Shown here: positions 52,548-62,342 of the stretch, in pieces
Layout: every line of letters begins with the position of its first letter
Position numbering within the stretch: position 1 is the first letter of the stretch
Origin: Bradyrhizobium sp. CB1717
GTDB lineage: Bacteria > Pseudomonadota > Alphaproteobacteria > Rhizobiales > Xanthobacteraceae
Assembly: GCF_029714325.1 (NCBI RefSeq)
Contig: NZ_CP121666.1
Location: forward strand, 6,665,001-6,729,000
Length of the DNA stretch: 64,000 bases
Reading direction: 5' to 3'
The notes under the pieces: generated by a model
Database searches by the model: none
What the model was told of the DNA's origin: nothing
What the model saw: only the letters and a program-made list of their open reading frames with translations
Program-made: the position numbers and the translations under genes

Positions 52548-52955
52548 ATGACATATCCGATCTCCGAGATTGAGGGCCTGCCCTCCTTTGCCGCCAACAA
52601 GCTGAAGGCGCAGGGCATCCGCACCACCGCCGCGCTGCTCGAGGCCGCATCGACCGTGAAGGGCCGCAAGGCGCTGTCCGCCAAGACCGGCATCAGCGAG
52701 CAGCTGCTGCTGGAATGGGCCAACGTCTCCGACTACATGCGTATCCCCGGCATGGGCCGGGCCAAGGTCGGCCTGGTCCGCGCCGCCGGCGTCACCACCG
52801 TGCGCGAGCTTTCCTATCGAAATCCGGCAAGGCTCGCGCAAAGCATGCGCGAGGCCAACGAGAAGAAGAAGCTCGTCCGCATCCTGCCATCGGAGAAGTC
52901 GGTCGGCGACATCATCGCCAAGGCCAAGAAGCTGTCGCCGAAGATCACGTATTAG
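52548..52955 (+). CDS. DUF4332 (helix-hairpin-helix) protein
   Basis: 135 residues. Two helix-hairpin-helix-like units are visible: IEGLPSFAANKLKAQGIRT and IPGMGRAKVGLVRAAGVTT. This arrangement fits DUF4332, predicted to bind DNA or nucleic acid ends. Its role is unknown. Repeat A copy 3 begins 45 bp after the stop. Confidence 0.8.
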   Translation: MTYPISEIEGLPSFAANKLKAQGIRTTAALLEAASTVKGRKALSAKTGISEQLLLEWANVSDYMRIPGMGRAKVGLVRAAGVTTVRELSYRNPARLAQSMREANEKKKLVRILPSEKSVGDIIAKAKKLSPKITY

Positions 52956-52999
52956 GCTGCGGATCAAGCTGGAGAGGTGGGGTACCACTGCTCCCAGAT

Positions 53000-53079
53000 C
53001 GTCATTGCGAGCGCAGCGAAGCAATCCAGAATCTTTCCGCAGTAACGGCCTGGATTGCTTCGCTGCGCTCGCAATGACG
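53000..53079. repeat. dispersed palindromic repeat family A, copy 3
   Basis: Opens CGTCATTGCGAGCGCAGCG and closes with its inverse, as in copy 1; the loop carries cagaatctttccgcagtaac. Located between the DUF4332 and folP genes. Confidence 0.9.
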
Positions 53080-53192
53080 GAGTGTGGGCGAGAACGTCGC
53101 TTCCTCTCGGCCGTCTGTGCGCATCGGAATGGCCGCGAATCGCTCCCAATCCCGGCTTGACTCCCCCTTCCCGACAGCGCAATGCCACGCGC

Positions 53193-54053
53193 ATGAATGC
53201 CTCGCCCTCCCCATCCGTCCCGCCGGCCGGCTCGGCCGGGCTTGATGCGCTGCGGACGCTCGTGGGCCGGCCGATCCCGGCGGTGATGGGCGTGCTCAAC
53301 GTCACGCCGGATTCCTTCTCCGACGGCGGCCAGTTCATCGCGCCCGAGCAGGCACTCGTGCGGGCGCGGGCGATGATCGAGGCTGGCGTCGACATCATCG
53401 ATATCGGCGCCGAATCCACCCGGCCCTACACCGGCGCCAAGGCCGTCACGGCCGAGGACGAGCTTGCCCGGCTGAAACCGGTGCTGCCAGGCGTCGTCGC
53501 GCTCGGCGTGCCCGTGTCGATCGACAGCATGAAGGCGGAGGTGGTGAAATTCGCGCTCGACCAGGGCGCGGTGATCGCCAACGACGTCTGGGGCCTGCAA
53601 CGCGACGCCGACATGGCGCCGCTGATCGCCGCAAAAGGCGTCCCCGTCATCGTCATGCACAACCGCGACAGCGTCGATCCCGCCATCGACATCGTCGCGG
53701 ACATGAAGGCATTCTTCCTGCGCTCGCTGGACATCGCCGCAAAAGCCGGCATCGCGCGCGAGAGCATCGTGCTTGATCCCGGCATCGGCTTTGGCAAGAC
53801 CGCCGAGCAGAGCATGATCGCGCTCGCCCGGCTGCGCGAGCTCGACAGGTTCGGCCTGCCGATCCTGGTCGGTGCCTCGCGAAAGCGCTTCATCGCCTCG
53901 GTGTCGCCGTCGGAGCCGAAAGAGCGCCTCCCCGGCTCGATCGCCGCGCACCTGATCGCCGCGCAGCGCGGCGCCAAAATCATCCGGACCCACGATGTCG
54001 CCGAGACCTTGCAGGCCCTGCGGGTGGCACACGCAATCGAGAGCAAGCAATGA
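53193..54053 (+). CDS. folP: dihydropteroate synthase
   Basis: 286 residues. It joins p-aminobenzoate to dihydropterin pyrophosphate in folate synthesis. The conserved loops are NVTPDSFSDGG, DIGAESTRPY, SIDSMKAEVV and GASRKRFIASV. ATG 53193 is chosen by homology; no strong ribosome site is seen and a Ser/Pro-rich lead of ~20 residues is unusual. The stop overlaps the folB start (ATGA). Confidence 0.95.
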   Translation: MNASPSPSVPPAGSAGLDALRTLVGRPIPAVMGVLNVTPDSFSDGGQFIAPEQALVRARAMIEAGVDIIDIGAESTRPYTGAKAVTAEDELARLKPVLPGVVALGVPVSIDSMKAEVVKFALDQGAVIANDVWGLQRDADMAPLIAAKGVPVIVMHNRDSVDPAIDIVADMKAFFLRSLDIAAKAGIARESIVLDPGIGFGKTAEQSMIALARLRELDRFGLPILVGASRKRFIASVSPSEPKERLPGSIAAHLIAAQRGAKIIRTHDVAETLQALRVAHAIESKQ

Positions 54054-54418
54054 CCGATACGATCTTCGTGACCGGCCTGTCGATCCATGCCCGCCATGGC
54101 GTGATGGATCACGAAACCGAAGTCGGCCAGCGCTTCGTCATCGATCTCGAACTCTACACCGACCTGTCCGAGCCTGCGCGCACCGACCGGCTCGCCGACA
54201 CGGTGTCCTACGCCGAAGTCGTGTCGACCACGACGGCGGCGTTCAAGAACACCAATTACAAGCTGCTGGAAGGCGCGGCCGGCGCGGTTGCGGATGCCAT
54301 CCTGTCGCACTTCCCGCGCATCCGTGCGGTGAAGATCACCGTACACAAGCCGCACGCGCCGATCGCGGCGATCTTCGATGACGTCGGCATCATGCTGACG
54401 CGCTCGCGGCATCCCTGA
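54050..54418 (+). CDS. folB: dihydroneopterin aldolase
   Basis: 122 residues. The active-site Glu is in RHGVMDHETEVGQRF, the Lys in YKLLEGAAGAV and the end KPHAPIAAIFDDVGI closes the tunnel fold. It cleaves dihydroneopterin to 6-hydroxymethyl-dihydropterin for the next enzyme. It is coupled to folP by a 4-bp overlap and to folK by a TGATG junction. Confidence 0.94.
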   Translation: MTDTIFVTGLSIHARHGVMDHETEVGQRFVIDLELYTDLSEPARTDRLADTVSYAEVVSTTTAAFKNTNYKLLEGAAGAVADAILSHFPRIRAVKITVHKPHAPIAAIFDDVGIMLTRSRHP

Positions 54419-54909
54419 TGGCAAGCGTGCTGATCGCACTCGGCGGCAATGTCGGCGATGTCCGCGCGACGTTCCAAAAGGCGATCGCGCACATCTGCGG
54501 CATGGCGCAAGCTGCGGTGATCGCGCGCTCTTCGGACTATGCGACGCCGCCCTGGGGCGACGAGGACCAGGCCCCCTTCATCAATGCCTGCGTCGAGATC
54601 GAGACCAGCCTCGATCCGCATGCGCTGTTGTTCGTGCTGCAGAAGGTCGAGCAGAAATTCGGCCGCACGCGGGACAAGGAACGACGCTGGGGCCCGCGTA
54701 CGCTCGATCTCGACATGATCGCCTACGACGATATGTCCTTGCAGAAGCCCGACCTGACGCTGCCGCATCCACGCCTGTTCGAGCGCGCCTTCGTGCTGGT
54801 GCCGCTGGCCGAAATCGCGCCGGACCGCGTGATCTCGGGCATTCGTGTGCGTGACGGGCTTGCCAGCGTCTCGACGCAAGGCATTGAGCGGCTTCCGGAT
54901 ACCGGTTAA
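54418..54909 (+). CDS. folK: 6-hydroxymethyl-7,8-dihydropterin pyrophosphokinase
   Basis: 163 residues. ALGGNVGDVRATFQKA opens the fold, TPPWGDEDQAPFINACVE binds pterin and RRWGPRTLDLDMIAYD contains the paired metal-binding Asp residues. It pyrophosphorylates the FolB product, giving the FolP substrate. The start overlaps the folB stop (TGATG). Confidence 0.95.
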   Translation: MASVLIALGGNVGDVRATFQKAIAHICGMAQAAVIARSSDYATPPWGDEDQAPFINACVEIETSLDPHALLFVLQKVEQKFGRTRDKERRWGPRTLDLDMIAYDDMSLQKPDLTLPHPRLFERAFVLVPLAEIAPDRVISGIRVRDGLASVSTQGIERLPDTG

Positions 54910-54990
54910 CCAAAAACAACCGTTTGCAGGGACGATCCGCCGTGGCAATTTCGCCTGCGAATAACAAGATTTTCGGGAGCCCCTCGCCGC

Positions 54991-56862
54991 ATGACCTCCG
55001 TGACTGACGACCTGCCGCTGGCGGCGGATTTTCCCAAGGCCACCGTCGAAGACTGGCGCAAGCTGGTCGACGGCGTGCTGAAGGGCGCGCCGTTCGAGAA
55101 GCTGGTCGGCAGGACCTATGACGGAATCAAGATCGATCCGCTCTATCCGCGCGCCAGGGGTGTGGCGCCCGTGGTGGGCCGGCCGGCGGCAGCGCCTTGG
55201 CAGATCGTGCAGCGGATCGACCATCCCGACGCGGCGCTCGCGAATGCGCAGGCCTTGCAGGATCTGGAGAACGGCGCCACCGGGCTCGCGCTGGTGTTCG
55301 CCGGCGCCAACGGCGCCCATGGTTTCGGCCTGGAACCGACGGCCGATGCGGTCGCAAAGGTCTTGAAGGATGTCCATCTCGATGCCGGCATCGGCATCGA
55401 GCTTGAGATTGGTCCGCAATCGCGGATGGCCGCGATCCATGTCGCGGAATATGTGAAGAGCGCTGGTCTCGATCCCGCGGCCTGCAACATCCGCTTCGGC
55501 CTCGACCCGCTCGCGGCCGGCGCGGTGTGGGGCCACAGCCCTTATACGTGGGAGGAGATCGTTCCCGCCGTCACCGGTGCCGTCAAGGGCTTCGCCGGGC
55601 TCGGCTTCAAGGGGCCATTCGCATCCGCCGACGGACGCGTGATCCACGATGCCGGCGGATCGGAAGTGCAGGAGCTCGCTTTCGTGCTCGCCTGCGGGGT
55701 TGCTTATCTGCGCGCGATCGAAGCTGCCGGTGTCCCGCTCGAGCAGGCGCAGGGCATGATCTATGCGCGGCTTGCCGCGGATGCCGACCAGTTCCTGACC
55801 ATGGCAAAATTCCGCGCGCTGCGGCTGTTGTGGGCGCGCATCGAGACCGCGTGCGGGCTGACGCCAAAGCCGCTGTTCATTGCCACGGATACGGCCTGGC
55901 GCATGCTGACGCAGCGCGACCCCTACGTGAACATGCTGCGCGCGACCATGGCGACGTTCGCGGCGGGACTCGCCGGCGCCAATGCGATCACCGTGCTGCC
56001 GCACACGCTGGCACTCGGGCTGCCCGATCCGTTCGCGCGCCGCGTTGCGCGCAACACGCAACTCCTGCTGCTGGAGGAGAGCAATCTCGCCAAGGTCAGC
56101 GATCCCGCGGCCGGCGCCGGCGGCATCGAGACGCTGACGGCGCAGCTGTGCGAAGCGGCCTGGGCGCTGTTCCAGGAGAGCGAAAAAGCCGGCGGCGCCT
56201 TCGCCGCGCTCCAGCAGGGCCTGTTCCAGAGCAAGGTCGCGGCCGCACGAAAGGCGCGCGATGCCAACATCGCCAAGCGCCGCGACGTTCTGACCGGCGC
56301 CAGCGAGTTTCCGAACTTGCAGGAGAGCGAAACCGCGGTGCTGAAGGCAACGCCTGTTACGCTCGCGCCTTACGGGGAACAGAAATACAAGTTCGATGCG
56401 CTGCCGCCGATCCGGCTGGCGGCGCCGTTCGAGGCGCTGCGCGACAAATCCGATGCAGCGCTGAAGGCGCAGGGGGCGCGGCCAAAGGTGTTTTTGGCTA
56501 ATCTCGGCACGCCCGCCGATTTCACGGCGCGCGCGACCTTTGCGAAAAGCTTCTTCGAGGCCGGCGGCATCCAATCCGTCGAGAGCGAGGGTTTTGCCGA
56601 TCCGGCCAAGCTGGCCGCCGCCTTCAAGGCCTCCGGCGCTGCGCTTGCCTGCCTTTGTTCCAGCGACAAGGTCTATGCGGAACACGCCGAAGCTGCGGCG
56701 AAGGCCCTGCAATCGGCCGGCGGGCGACATATCTATCTGGCAGGCCGCCCGACTGATGCCGAGGCGGGCTTACGGGCCGCCGGCGTCACGGGTTTTGTCT
56801 TCGCCGGGGGTGATGCGGTTGCAACGCTGCAAGACGCCTATCGACGGATGGAAATGGCATGA
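54991..56862 (+). CDS. mutA: methylmalonyl-CoA mutase small (beta) subunit
   Basis: 623 residues. The N-terminal TIM barrel is recognisable (VGRTYDGIKIDPLYPRA, then ETACGLTPKPLFIATDTAWR). The C-terminal cobalamin-binding-like domain lacks DxHxxG (LANLGTPADF instead), as expected for the non-catalytic subunit. It should pair with the large subunit encoded 484 bp downstream. Its stop overlaps the GFA gene start (ATGA), placing a third gene between the two subunits. Confidence 0.92.
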   Translation: MTSVTDDLPLAADFPKATVEDWRKLVDGVLKGAPFEKLVGRTYDGIKIDPLYPRARGVAPVVGRPAAAPWQIVQRIDHPDAALANAQALQDLENGATGLALVFAGANGAHGFGLEPTADAVAKVLKDVHLDAGIGIELEIGPQSRMAAIHVAEYVKSAGLDPAACNIRFGLDPLAAGAVWGHSPYTWEEIVPAVTGAVKGFAGLGFKGPFASADGRVIHDAGGSEVQELAFVLACGVAYLRAIEAAGVPLEQAQGMIYARLAADADQFLTMAKFRALRLLWARIETACGLTPKPLFIATDTAWRMLTQRDPYVNMLRATMATFAAGLAGANAITVLPHTLALGLPDPFARRVARNTQLLLLEESNLAKVSDPAAGAGGIETLTAQLCEAAWALFQESEKAGGAFAALQQGLFQSKVAAARKARDANIAKRRDVLTGASEFPNLQESETAVLKATPVTLAPYGEQKYKFDALPPIRLAAPFEALRDKSDAALKAQGARPKVFLANLGTPADFTARATFAKSFFEAGGIQSVESEGFADPAKLAAAFKASGAALACLCSSDKVYAEHAEAAAKALQSAGGRHIYLAGRPTDAEAGLRAAGVTGFVFAGGDAVATLQDAYRRMEMA

Positions 56863-57323
56863 CCGAGACCAGCAAACCCGTTCTCACCGGTGGTTGCCAA
56901 TGCGGCGCGGTGCGCTTTGCGCTGACGGCGTCGCCGAACAAGATTTCGATCTGCCACTGCCGGATGTGCCAGAAGGCCAGCGGCGCGCCCTTTGCCTCCT
57001 TCGCCGACATCGAGAAGACGGACTTTGCCTGGACCAAAGGCACGCCATCGGCGTTCCAATCCTCGTCGATCGCGATGCGCGATTTCTGCGCCGCCTGCGG
57101 CACGCCCCTGAGCTTCCGCCGCATCGATGGCCCGCGCATCGAGATCATGACCGGCGCCTTCGACCGGCCGGACCACGTGGTGCCGACACGGCAATATGGC
57201 ACCGAATCCCGCCTCGGCTGGGTGGTCGGCATCGCCAACCTGCCGAGCCAGACCACGCAGCAGAATTACGGACCGGAGAAGATGGCGACCATCGTCAGCC
57301 ATCAGCATCCGGATCATGATTGA
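56859..57323 (+). CDS. GFA (glutathione-dependent formaldehyde-activating) family protein
   Basis: 154 residues. The zinc-site cysteines are in [21 protein letters not shown] and [12 protein letters not shown], all conserved for the GFA fold. Most GFA proteins have no proven enzymatic role. It is translationally coupled to mutA upstream, and its end overlaps a TTG at 57320, but the large-subunit start is ATG 57347. Its place within the mutase operon is unusual. Confidence 0.9.
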   Translation: MTETSKPVLTGGCQCGAVRFALTASPNKISICHCRMCQKASGAPFASFADIEKTDFAWTKGTPSAFQSSSIAMRDFCAACGTPLSFRRIDGPRIEIMTGAFDRPDHVVPTRQYGTESRLGWVVGIANLPSQTTQQNYGPEKMATIVSHQHPDHD

Positions 57324-57346
57324 GCGCCTATGATATGGTTGAAGCC

Positions 57347-59503
57347 ATGAGCCGCATTCCCAATTTCGCCGATGTCGCCTTCGAGCGTAGCGCCACCGCC
57401 GCGCCGTCAGGCAGCGCCGAGCCGTGGCTGACGCCCGAGGGCATTCTGGTGAAGCCCGCCTATAGCGAGGCCGATCTCGCCGGGCTCGATTTCCTCGAGA
57501 CCTATCCGGGCATCGCGCCCTATCTGCGCGGCCCCTACCCGACCATGTATGTCAACCAGCCCTGGACCGTCAGGCAATATGCCGGCTTCTCCACGGCGGA
57601 GGATTCCAACGCGTTCTACCGCCGCAACCTGGCTGCAGGACAGAAAGGCCTCTCGGTCGCCTTCGATCTCGCCACCCATCGCGGCTATGACAGCGACCAT
57701 CCGCGCGTCGGCGGCGACGTCGGCATGGCCGGCGTGGCCATCGATTCCATCTACGACATGCGCACGCTGTTCGCGGGGATTCCGCTCGACCAGATGAGCG
57801 TGTCCATGACCATGAACGGCGCGGTGCTGCCGATCCTCGCGCTCTACGTCGCCGCCGCCGAGGAACAGGGCGTGCCGCCGGAGAAGCTCTCAGGCACCAT
57901 TCAGAACGACATTCTGAAAGAGTTCATGGTGCGCAACACCTATATCTATCCGCCCGCGCCTTCGATGCGGATCATCTCGGACATCTTCGCCTATACCTCG
58001 CAAAAGATGCCGAAATACAATTCGATCTCGATCTCCGGCTATCACATGCAGGAAGCCGGCGCGACGCAGGATCTCGAGCTTGCTTATACGCTCGCCGACG
58101 GCGTCGAATATCTTCGCGCCGGTCTCGCCGCGGGCTTAGATGTCGACCGTTTCGCACCGCGGCTGTCGTTCTTCTGGGCGATCGGCATGAACTTCTTCAT
58201 GGAAGTCGCCAAACTGCGCGCGGCACGGCTGCTCTGGGCGAAGCTGCTGAAGCCGTTCAATCCTAGGGATCCGCGCTCGCTGTCGCTGCGCACGCACAGC
58301 CAGACCTCGGGCTGGTCGCTGACCGCGCAGGACGTCTTCAACAACGTGATGCGCACGACCGTGGAGGCGATGGCGGCGACGCAAGGCCACACCCAGTCGC
58401 TGCACACCAACGCGCTCGACGAGGCGCTGGCGCTGCCGACCGATTTCTCTGCGCGCATCGCCCGCAACACTCAGCTGTTCCTGCAGCAGGAGAGCGGCAC
58501 CACCCGCATCATCGATCCCTGGGGCGGCTCGTATTACGTCGAGCGGCTCACGCGCGATCTCGCGGCCAAGGCGTGGGGCCACATCCAGGAGGTCGAGGAG
58601 CTCGGCGGCATGGCGAAGGCGATCGAGGCCGGCGTGCCCAAGCTGCGCATCGAGGAGGCCTCGGCCAAGACCCAGGCCCGCATCGATGCCGGCAAGCAGG
58701 CGGTGATCGGCGTCAACAAGTACAAGCCGACCGACGAAGTCCCGATCGAGATTTTGAAGGTCGACAACACCAACGTTCGGCGCTTGCAGATCGACAAGCT
58801 GACGCGGTTGAAGTCCGAGCGCAGCCAGAAGGACGTCGATGCCGCGCTCGCCGCACTGACGCGGTCGGCCGGCGAAGGCAACGGCAATTTGCTCGCGCTC
58901 GCCATCGACGCAGCGCGCGCCAAGGCAACCGTCGGCGAAATCTCTGACGCAATGGAGAAAGTGTTCGGCCGCCACCGCGCCGAGATCAAATCCATCACCG
59001 GCGTCTACAAGCGGGAGGCGTCCAGCATGGGCAACCAGGTCGAGAAGGTTCAGGCGCTGATCGACGCCTTCGAGGAGGCCGAGGGCCGCCGCCCCCGCAT
59101 CCTGGTCGCCAAGATCGGCCAGGACGGCCACGACCGCGGCCAGAAGGTGATCGCCTCGGCGTTTGCCGATATCGGCTTCGACGTCGACATCGGGCCGCTG
59201 TTCGCAACCGCCGACGAGGCCGCGCGCCAGGCGGTCGAGAACGACGTGCACATCCTCGGCGTCTCCTCGCTGGCCGCCGCCCACCTCACAGCCGTGCCCG
59301 AATTGAAGGCCGCGCTGAAGAAGCAGGGCCGCGACGACATCATGATCATCGTCGGCGGCGTGGTGCCGCCGCAGGATTACGATGCGCTCTATGCGGCCGG
59401 CGCCGAAGCGATCTTCCCGCCGGGCACGGTGATCGCGGATGCAGCCGAGGAGCTGATCCGCAAGCTGAATGCCCGGCTCGGCCATAGCGAGGCGGCGGAG
59501 TAA
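57347..59503 (+). CDS. scpA: methylmalonyl-CoA mutase large (alpha) subunit
   Basis: 718 residues from ATG 57347. The catalytic TIM barrel has [40 protein letters not shown] and the arginine/His substrate-binding residues of that region. The cobalamin domain has the DxHxxG motif in [20 protein letters not shown] and a GG loop in VGGVVPP. It rearranges methylmalonyl-CoA to succinyl-CoA with adenosylcobalamin. No meaB chaperone gene is adjacent. Confidence 0.95.
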   Translation: MSRIPNFADVAFERSATAAPSGSAEPWLTPEGILVKPAYSEADLAGLDFLETYPGIAPYLRGPYPTMYVNQPWTVRQYAGFSTAEDSNAFYRRNLAAGQKGLSVAFDLATHRGYDSDHPRVGGDVGMAGVAIDSIYDMRTLFAGIPLDQMSVSMTMNGAVLPILALYVAAAEEQGVPPEKLSGTIQNDILKEFMVRNTYIYPPAPSMRIISDIFAYTSQKMPKYNSISISGYHMQEAGATQDLELAYTLADGVEYLRAGLAAGLDVDRFAPRLSFFWAIGMNFFMEVAKLRAARLLWAKLLKPFNPRDPRSLSLRTHSQTSGWSLTAQDVFNNVMRTTVEAMAATQGHTQSLHTNALDEALALPTDFSARIARNTQLFLQQESGTTRIIDPWGGSYYVERLTRDLAAKAWGHIQEVEELGGMAKAIEAGVPKLRIEEASAKTQARIDAGKQAVIGVNKYKPTDEVPIEILKVDNTNVRRLQIDKLTRLKSERSQKDVDAALAALTRSAGEGNGNLLALAIDAARAKATVGEISDAMEKVFGRHRAEIKSITGVYKREASSMGNQVEKVQALIDAFEEAEGRRPRILVAKIGQDGHDRGQKVIASAFADIGFDVDIGPLFATADEAARQAVENDVHILGVSSLAAAHLTAVPELKAALKKQGRDDIMIIVGGVVPPQDYDALYAAGAEAIFPPGTVIADAAEELIRKLNARLGHSEAAE

Positions 59504-59539
59504 ATGCTAGACTGGCCGCGTAACTGGCCAGATTGTATC

Positions 59540-59836
59540 ATGACACGTGACGAGATCGTCGCTGCGATACGCAAGAACGCCGATGCCATCAAAGGCAAGG
59601 GCGTGTCAAAGCTTGCCGTATTGGGTTTGCGCGCCAATGAGGATTACCGCCCGGACGATGACATCGACGTCCTTGTCGAGGTCGAACCGGAGACATCTTT
59701 CTCGCTGCTCAACCTGATCGATGTCGAGCAGATCATCGAGGATGCGACTGGCTTGCAGACGCAGGCGACCGTCCGGCACTCCATTTCACCTCGCTTTGTG
59801 GAGCGCATTGCGGGCGACATTTTCGAAATATTCTGA
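59540..59836 (+). CDS. degenerate MNT-type nucleotidyltransferase
   Basis: 98 residues from ATG 59540; ATG 59504, right after the scpA stop and with ggag upstream, is an alternative. The motif GLRANEDYRPDDDIDVLV keeps the Asp-x-Asp spacing of MntA antitoxins, but the GS of GSx10DxD is GL (codon TTG, one base from the expected TCG). No HEPN toxin gene is adjacent. It may be an inactive or altered nucleotidyltransferase, perhaps co-transcribed with scpA. Confidence 0.75.
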   Translation: MTRDEIVAAIRKNADAIKGKGVSKLAVLGLRANEDYRPDDDIDVLVEVEPETSFSLLNLIDVEQIIEDATGLQTQATVRHSISPRFVERIAGDIFEIF

Positions 59837-59858
59837 CGCCCACGCAGGAACACTTCCC

Positions 59859-60638
59859 TTGAAATTCATCACCAGCTTGAGCGTTGCGATGGCGCTTATC
59901 GCAACGTGCGCAACAACGGCTTTCGCAGCCGACCCCAAGCCCGACGCCGTCGTCAAGACCAAGAGCATCGAGGCGCGAATCTTCCTTGACGAGAAGATCA
60001 AGGCGGATGCGGCGCTGGCCGCGGATTGCCTGACCGAGGGCAAGAAGTGGCTCGACAAGAACGCAGCGGAAGCCGCCGCCGCGCGCAAGCAGGACCCGCA
60101 ATTCTTCAAGGACGGCGGCTGGGATTTCGAGCGCAAATACAGCATTCGTTCCGTCGTGGCCGACCGCTATGTCAGCGTCTTGCGCAACGACTACATGGAC
60201 ACCCACGGCGCCCACCCCAATTCGGACGTGAACACGATCCTGTGGGACAAGACGGTGAACAAGCGCATCTCGATCCGCCCGTTCTTCACCGAGACCGCCG
60301 ATGGCGGTCCCACCATGAAGGCGCTGGTCAAGGCCGTGATCGCCTCGCTCAAGGCAGAGAAGAAGAAGCGCGATACCAGCGAGACCGCGACGGAGGAGTG
60401 GTTCAAGGGCGTCGAGCCGACCCTGCTCAAGATCGGTGCGGTGACGCTCGCCCCGTCAACCGAAGCAGGCAAGAGCTCCGGGCTCACCTTCCACTATCCG
60501 CCTTACGCGGTCGGCCCCTACGCCGAGGGCGAATATGTCGCGTTCGTGCCGTGGGAGACGCTGAAGCCTTACCTCACCGCGGAAGGCGCGCGCCTCTTCG
60601 GCGGCGCGCGACCCAAAGGTGACGCGGAGGCGCAGTGA
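59859..60638 (+). CDS. secreted DUF3298-type protein
   Basis: About 259 residues from TTG 59859, with aggaa upstream. The signal peptide (ITSLSVAMALIATCATTAFA) is followed by DUF4163/DUF3298-like segments: VVADRYVSVLRNDYMDTHGA, then LTFHYPPYAVGPYAEG EYVAFVPW. Such modules are common in periplasmic or surface proteins of the RsiV/YcdL type. It is convergent with the SRPBCC gene. Confidence 0.8.
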   Translation: MKFITSLSVAMALIATCATTAFAADPKPDAVVKTKSIEARIFLDEKIKADAALAADCLTEGKKWLDKNAAEAAAARKQDPQFFKDGGWDFERKYSIRSVVADRYVSVLRNDYMDTHGAHPNSDVNTILWDKTVNKRISIRPFFTETADGGPTMKALVKAVIASLKAEKKKRDTSETATEEWFKGVEPTLLKIGAVTLAPSTEAGKSSGLTFHYPPYAVGPYAEGEYVAFVPWETLKPYLTAEGARLFGGARPKGDAEAQ

Positions 60639-60645
60639 ACGGGCG

Positions 60646-61125
60646 CTAATCGTGTTGCGGGCGGACCCGAGCCAGTGTCCGCGCGAGTGAATTCGTCCAA
60701 TCAGGGATCCAGGAGGCAAACAGGGCCTGCCAGCGATCGGCGTCCGTAGGTTCGGTATCGAGGGCGACCGACCATTCGATGAGGGTGCGGTCGCCCTCGA
60801 TGATCGGGCGCAGATGCATCGTGCCCTGGTAGCGCGTCGGCGCCGCGCTCCGACTCCCGTCGTCTTGCGGATACGGCAGCGCTTCCAGACCGGCATAGGT
60901 CAGGATGTGCTGCCGGTCCGAGTGTTCGACCAGGCGCTGGCGAATCCAGTTTCCAAGATAACAGAAGCGTCTGATGGCGCCGACTTCATCGCCGCGCTTG
61001 TCGTCTTCGATCACGCTCTCGCTCACCCCGTCGATATAAGCGGGATAGTTGTTGAAATCGCGGATCAGCGACCAGACGGTGTCCAGTGGATGGTCCAGCA
61101 CGGCGCTGTAATAGGCTTGGGTCAT
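60646..61125 (-). CDS. SRPBCC (polyketide cyclase-like) family protein
   Basis: About 159 residues. The opening VLDHPLDTVWSLIRDFNNYP and the end WIPDWTNSLARTL match the START/SRPBCC fold, which binds hydrophobic ligands in a deep cavity. ATG 61125 is chosen by homology; the ribosome site is poor. It is divergent from the tct operon across a 214-bp gap. Confidence 0.85.
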   Translation of the reverse strand: MTQAYYSAVLDHPLDTVWSLIRDFNNYPAYIDGVSESVIEDDKRGDEVGAIRRFCYLGNWIRQRLVEHSDRQHILTYAGLEALPYPQDDGSRSAAPTRYQGTMHLRPIIEGDRTLIEWSVALDTEPTDADRWQALFASWIPDWTNSLARTLARVRPQHD

Positions 61126-61258
61126 CGGAGGTTGCCCTTGGTTCGGTGATGCGCCCATTGATCGCGATCCGCGCGGGTAAACCCACCCGATTTCCGACTG
61201 CTCAGCCGGCGGGCATCCGGGTTTCGCACAGCACATTGGTCTCACTGGTAGCGCTACC

Positions 61259-61288
61259 TTGCAGCCTCGCTGCAAAGCCGACTAGAAT
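61259..61288 (+). promoter_or_regulatory. possible sigma-70 promoter for tctCBA
   Basis: TTGCAG (61259-61264), 18 bases, TAGAAT (61283-61288), ending 51 bp before the tctC start. TTGACA at 61296 has no good -10 at the right distance. Confidence 0.35.
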
Positions 61289-61339
61289 GCCGCCATTGAC
61301 AAGAGCGCCCGGTGTTACGGGCGCCGCTGGGAGGCATTC

Positions 61340-62332
61340 ATGTCCAAGATTTCGCGCCGCACGTTTGCGGCTTCGACCGCCGCCGTTGCGGCATCCGCCG
61401 CATTCGGCTTCAAGCCCGCACTCGCGCAAGCCTATCCGGCCCGGCCGGTCACCGTGATCGTGCCCTGGGGCGCGGGCGGCGGTACCGATGCGACGGCGCG
61501 CATTGTCGCAGCTCTGCTGGAAAAGGACCTCGGCCAGCCCTTCAACGTGGTCAACCGCACCGGCGGCTCCGGCGTGGTCGGCCACAGCGCGATCGCGACC
61601 GCGCAGCCCGACGGCTACACCATCGGCATGCTCACCGTCGAAATCTCGATGATGCATTGGCAGGGCCTCACCGAGCTGACGCCGAAGAGCTACACGCCGC
61701 TGGCGCTGATGAATGAGGATCCGCCCGGCATCCAGGTCTCCTCCTCCTCGCCCTACAAGACGGTGAAGGAGCTCGCGGAGGCGATCAAGGCGGCGCCTCC
61801 CGGCAAGTTCAAGGCTTCGGGCACCGGTCAGGGCGGCATCTGGCACCTGGCGCTGGTCGGCTGGATGCAGGCCATGGGCCTGCCCGCCAACCAGGTCGCC
61901 TGGGTGCCCTCGAACGGCGCGGCTCCTGCGATGCAGGATCTCGCCGCCGGCGGCCTCGACCTCACCACCTGCTCGGTGCCGGAAGCGCGCGCCATCATCG
62001 AGGCCGGCAAGGCCAGGAGCCTCGCCATCATGGCGCCCGCGCGCAACCCGATCTTCAAGGACGTGCCGACGCTGAAGGAGGCGATGGGCATCGACTACGC
62101 CACCGGGGCCTGGCGCGGCATCGGCGCGCCGAAGAACCTGCCGCCGGAGATCGCCACCAAGCTCACCGCGGCGCTGAAAAAGGTCTACGACTCCGCCGAG
62201 TTCAAGGACTTCATGAGCAATCGCGGCTTCGGCACCGTGTGGGGCGATGCGGCCCATTTCGCCGGCTTCATGGACAAGGGCGATGCCCAGATGGGCGAGG
62301 CGATGAAGGCGGCCGGCCTGAGCAAGGCGTGA
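61340..62332 (+). CDS. TctC/Bug-family binding protein with twin-arginine-like signal
   Basis: 330 residues. The signal KISRRTFAASTAAVAASAAF has an RR pair followed by a hydrophobic stretch, so Tat export is likely. The family motifs follow: YPARPVTVIVPWGAGGGTDA, VVNRTGGSGVVGHSAI and GYTIGMLT. A ggagg site precedes ATG 61340. It is the first gene of a complete tctC-tctB-tctA transporter set; the ligand is a carboxylate of unknown identity. Confidence 0.92.
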   Translation: MSKISRRTFAASTAAVAASAAFGFKPALAQAYPARPVTVIVPWGAGGGTDATARIVAALLEKDLGQPFNVVNRTGGSGVVGHSAIATAQPDGYTIGMLTVEISMMHWQGLTELTPKSYTPLALMNEDPPGIQVSSSSPYKTVKELAEAIKAAPPGKFKASGTGQGGIWHLALVGWMQAMGLPANQVAWVPSNGAAPAMQDLAAGGLDLTTCSVPEARAIIEAGKARSLAIMAPARNPIFKDVPTLKEAMGIDYATGAWRGIGAPKNLPPEIATKLTAALKKVYDSAEFKDFMSNRGFGTVWGDAAHFAGFMDKGDAQMGEAMKAAGLSKA

Positions 62333-62342
62333 TTGTTCACCT

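Noticed and set aside
52071..56730. Two very long minus-strand frames (659 and 824 codons) over the folate and mutA genes
   Set aside because: Shadow frames of genes with unmistakable family motifs.
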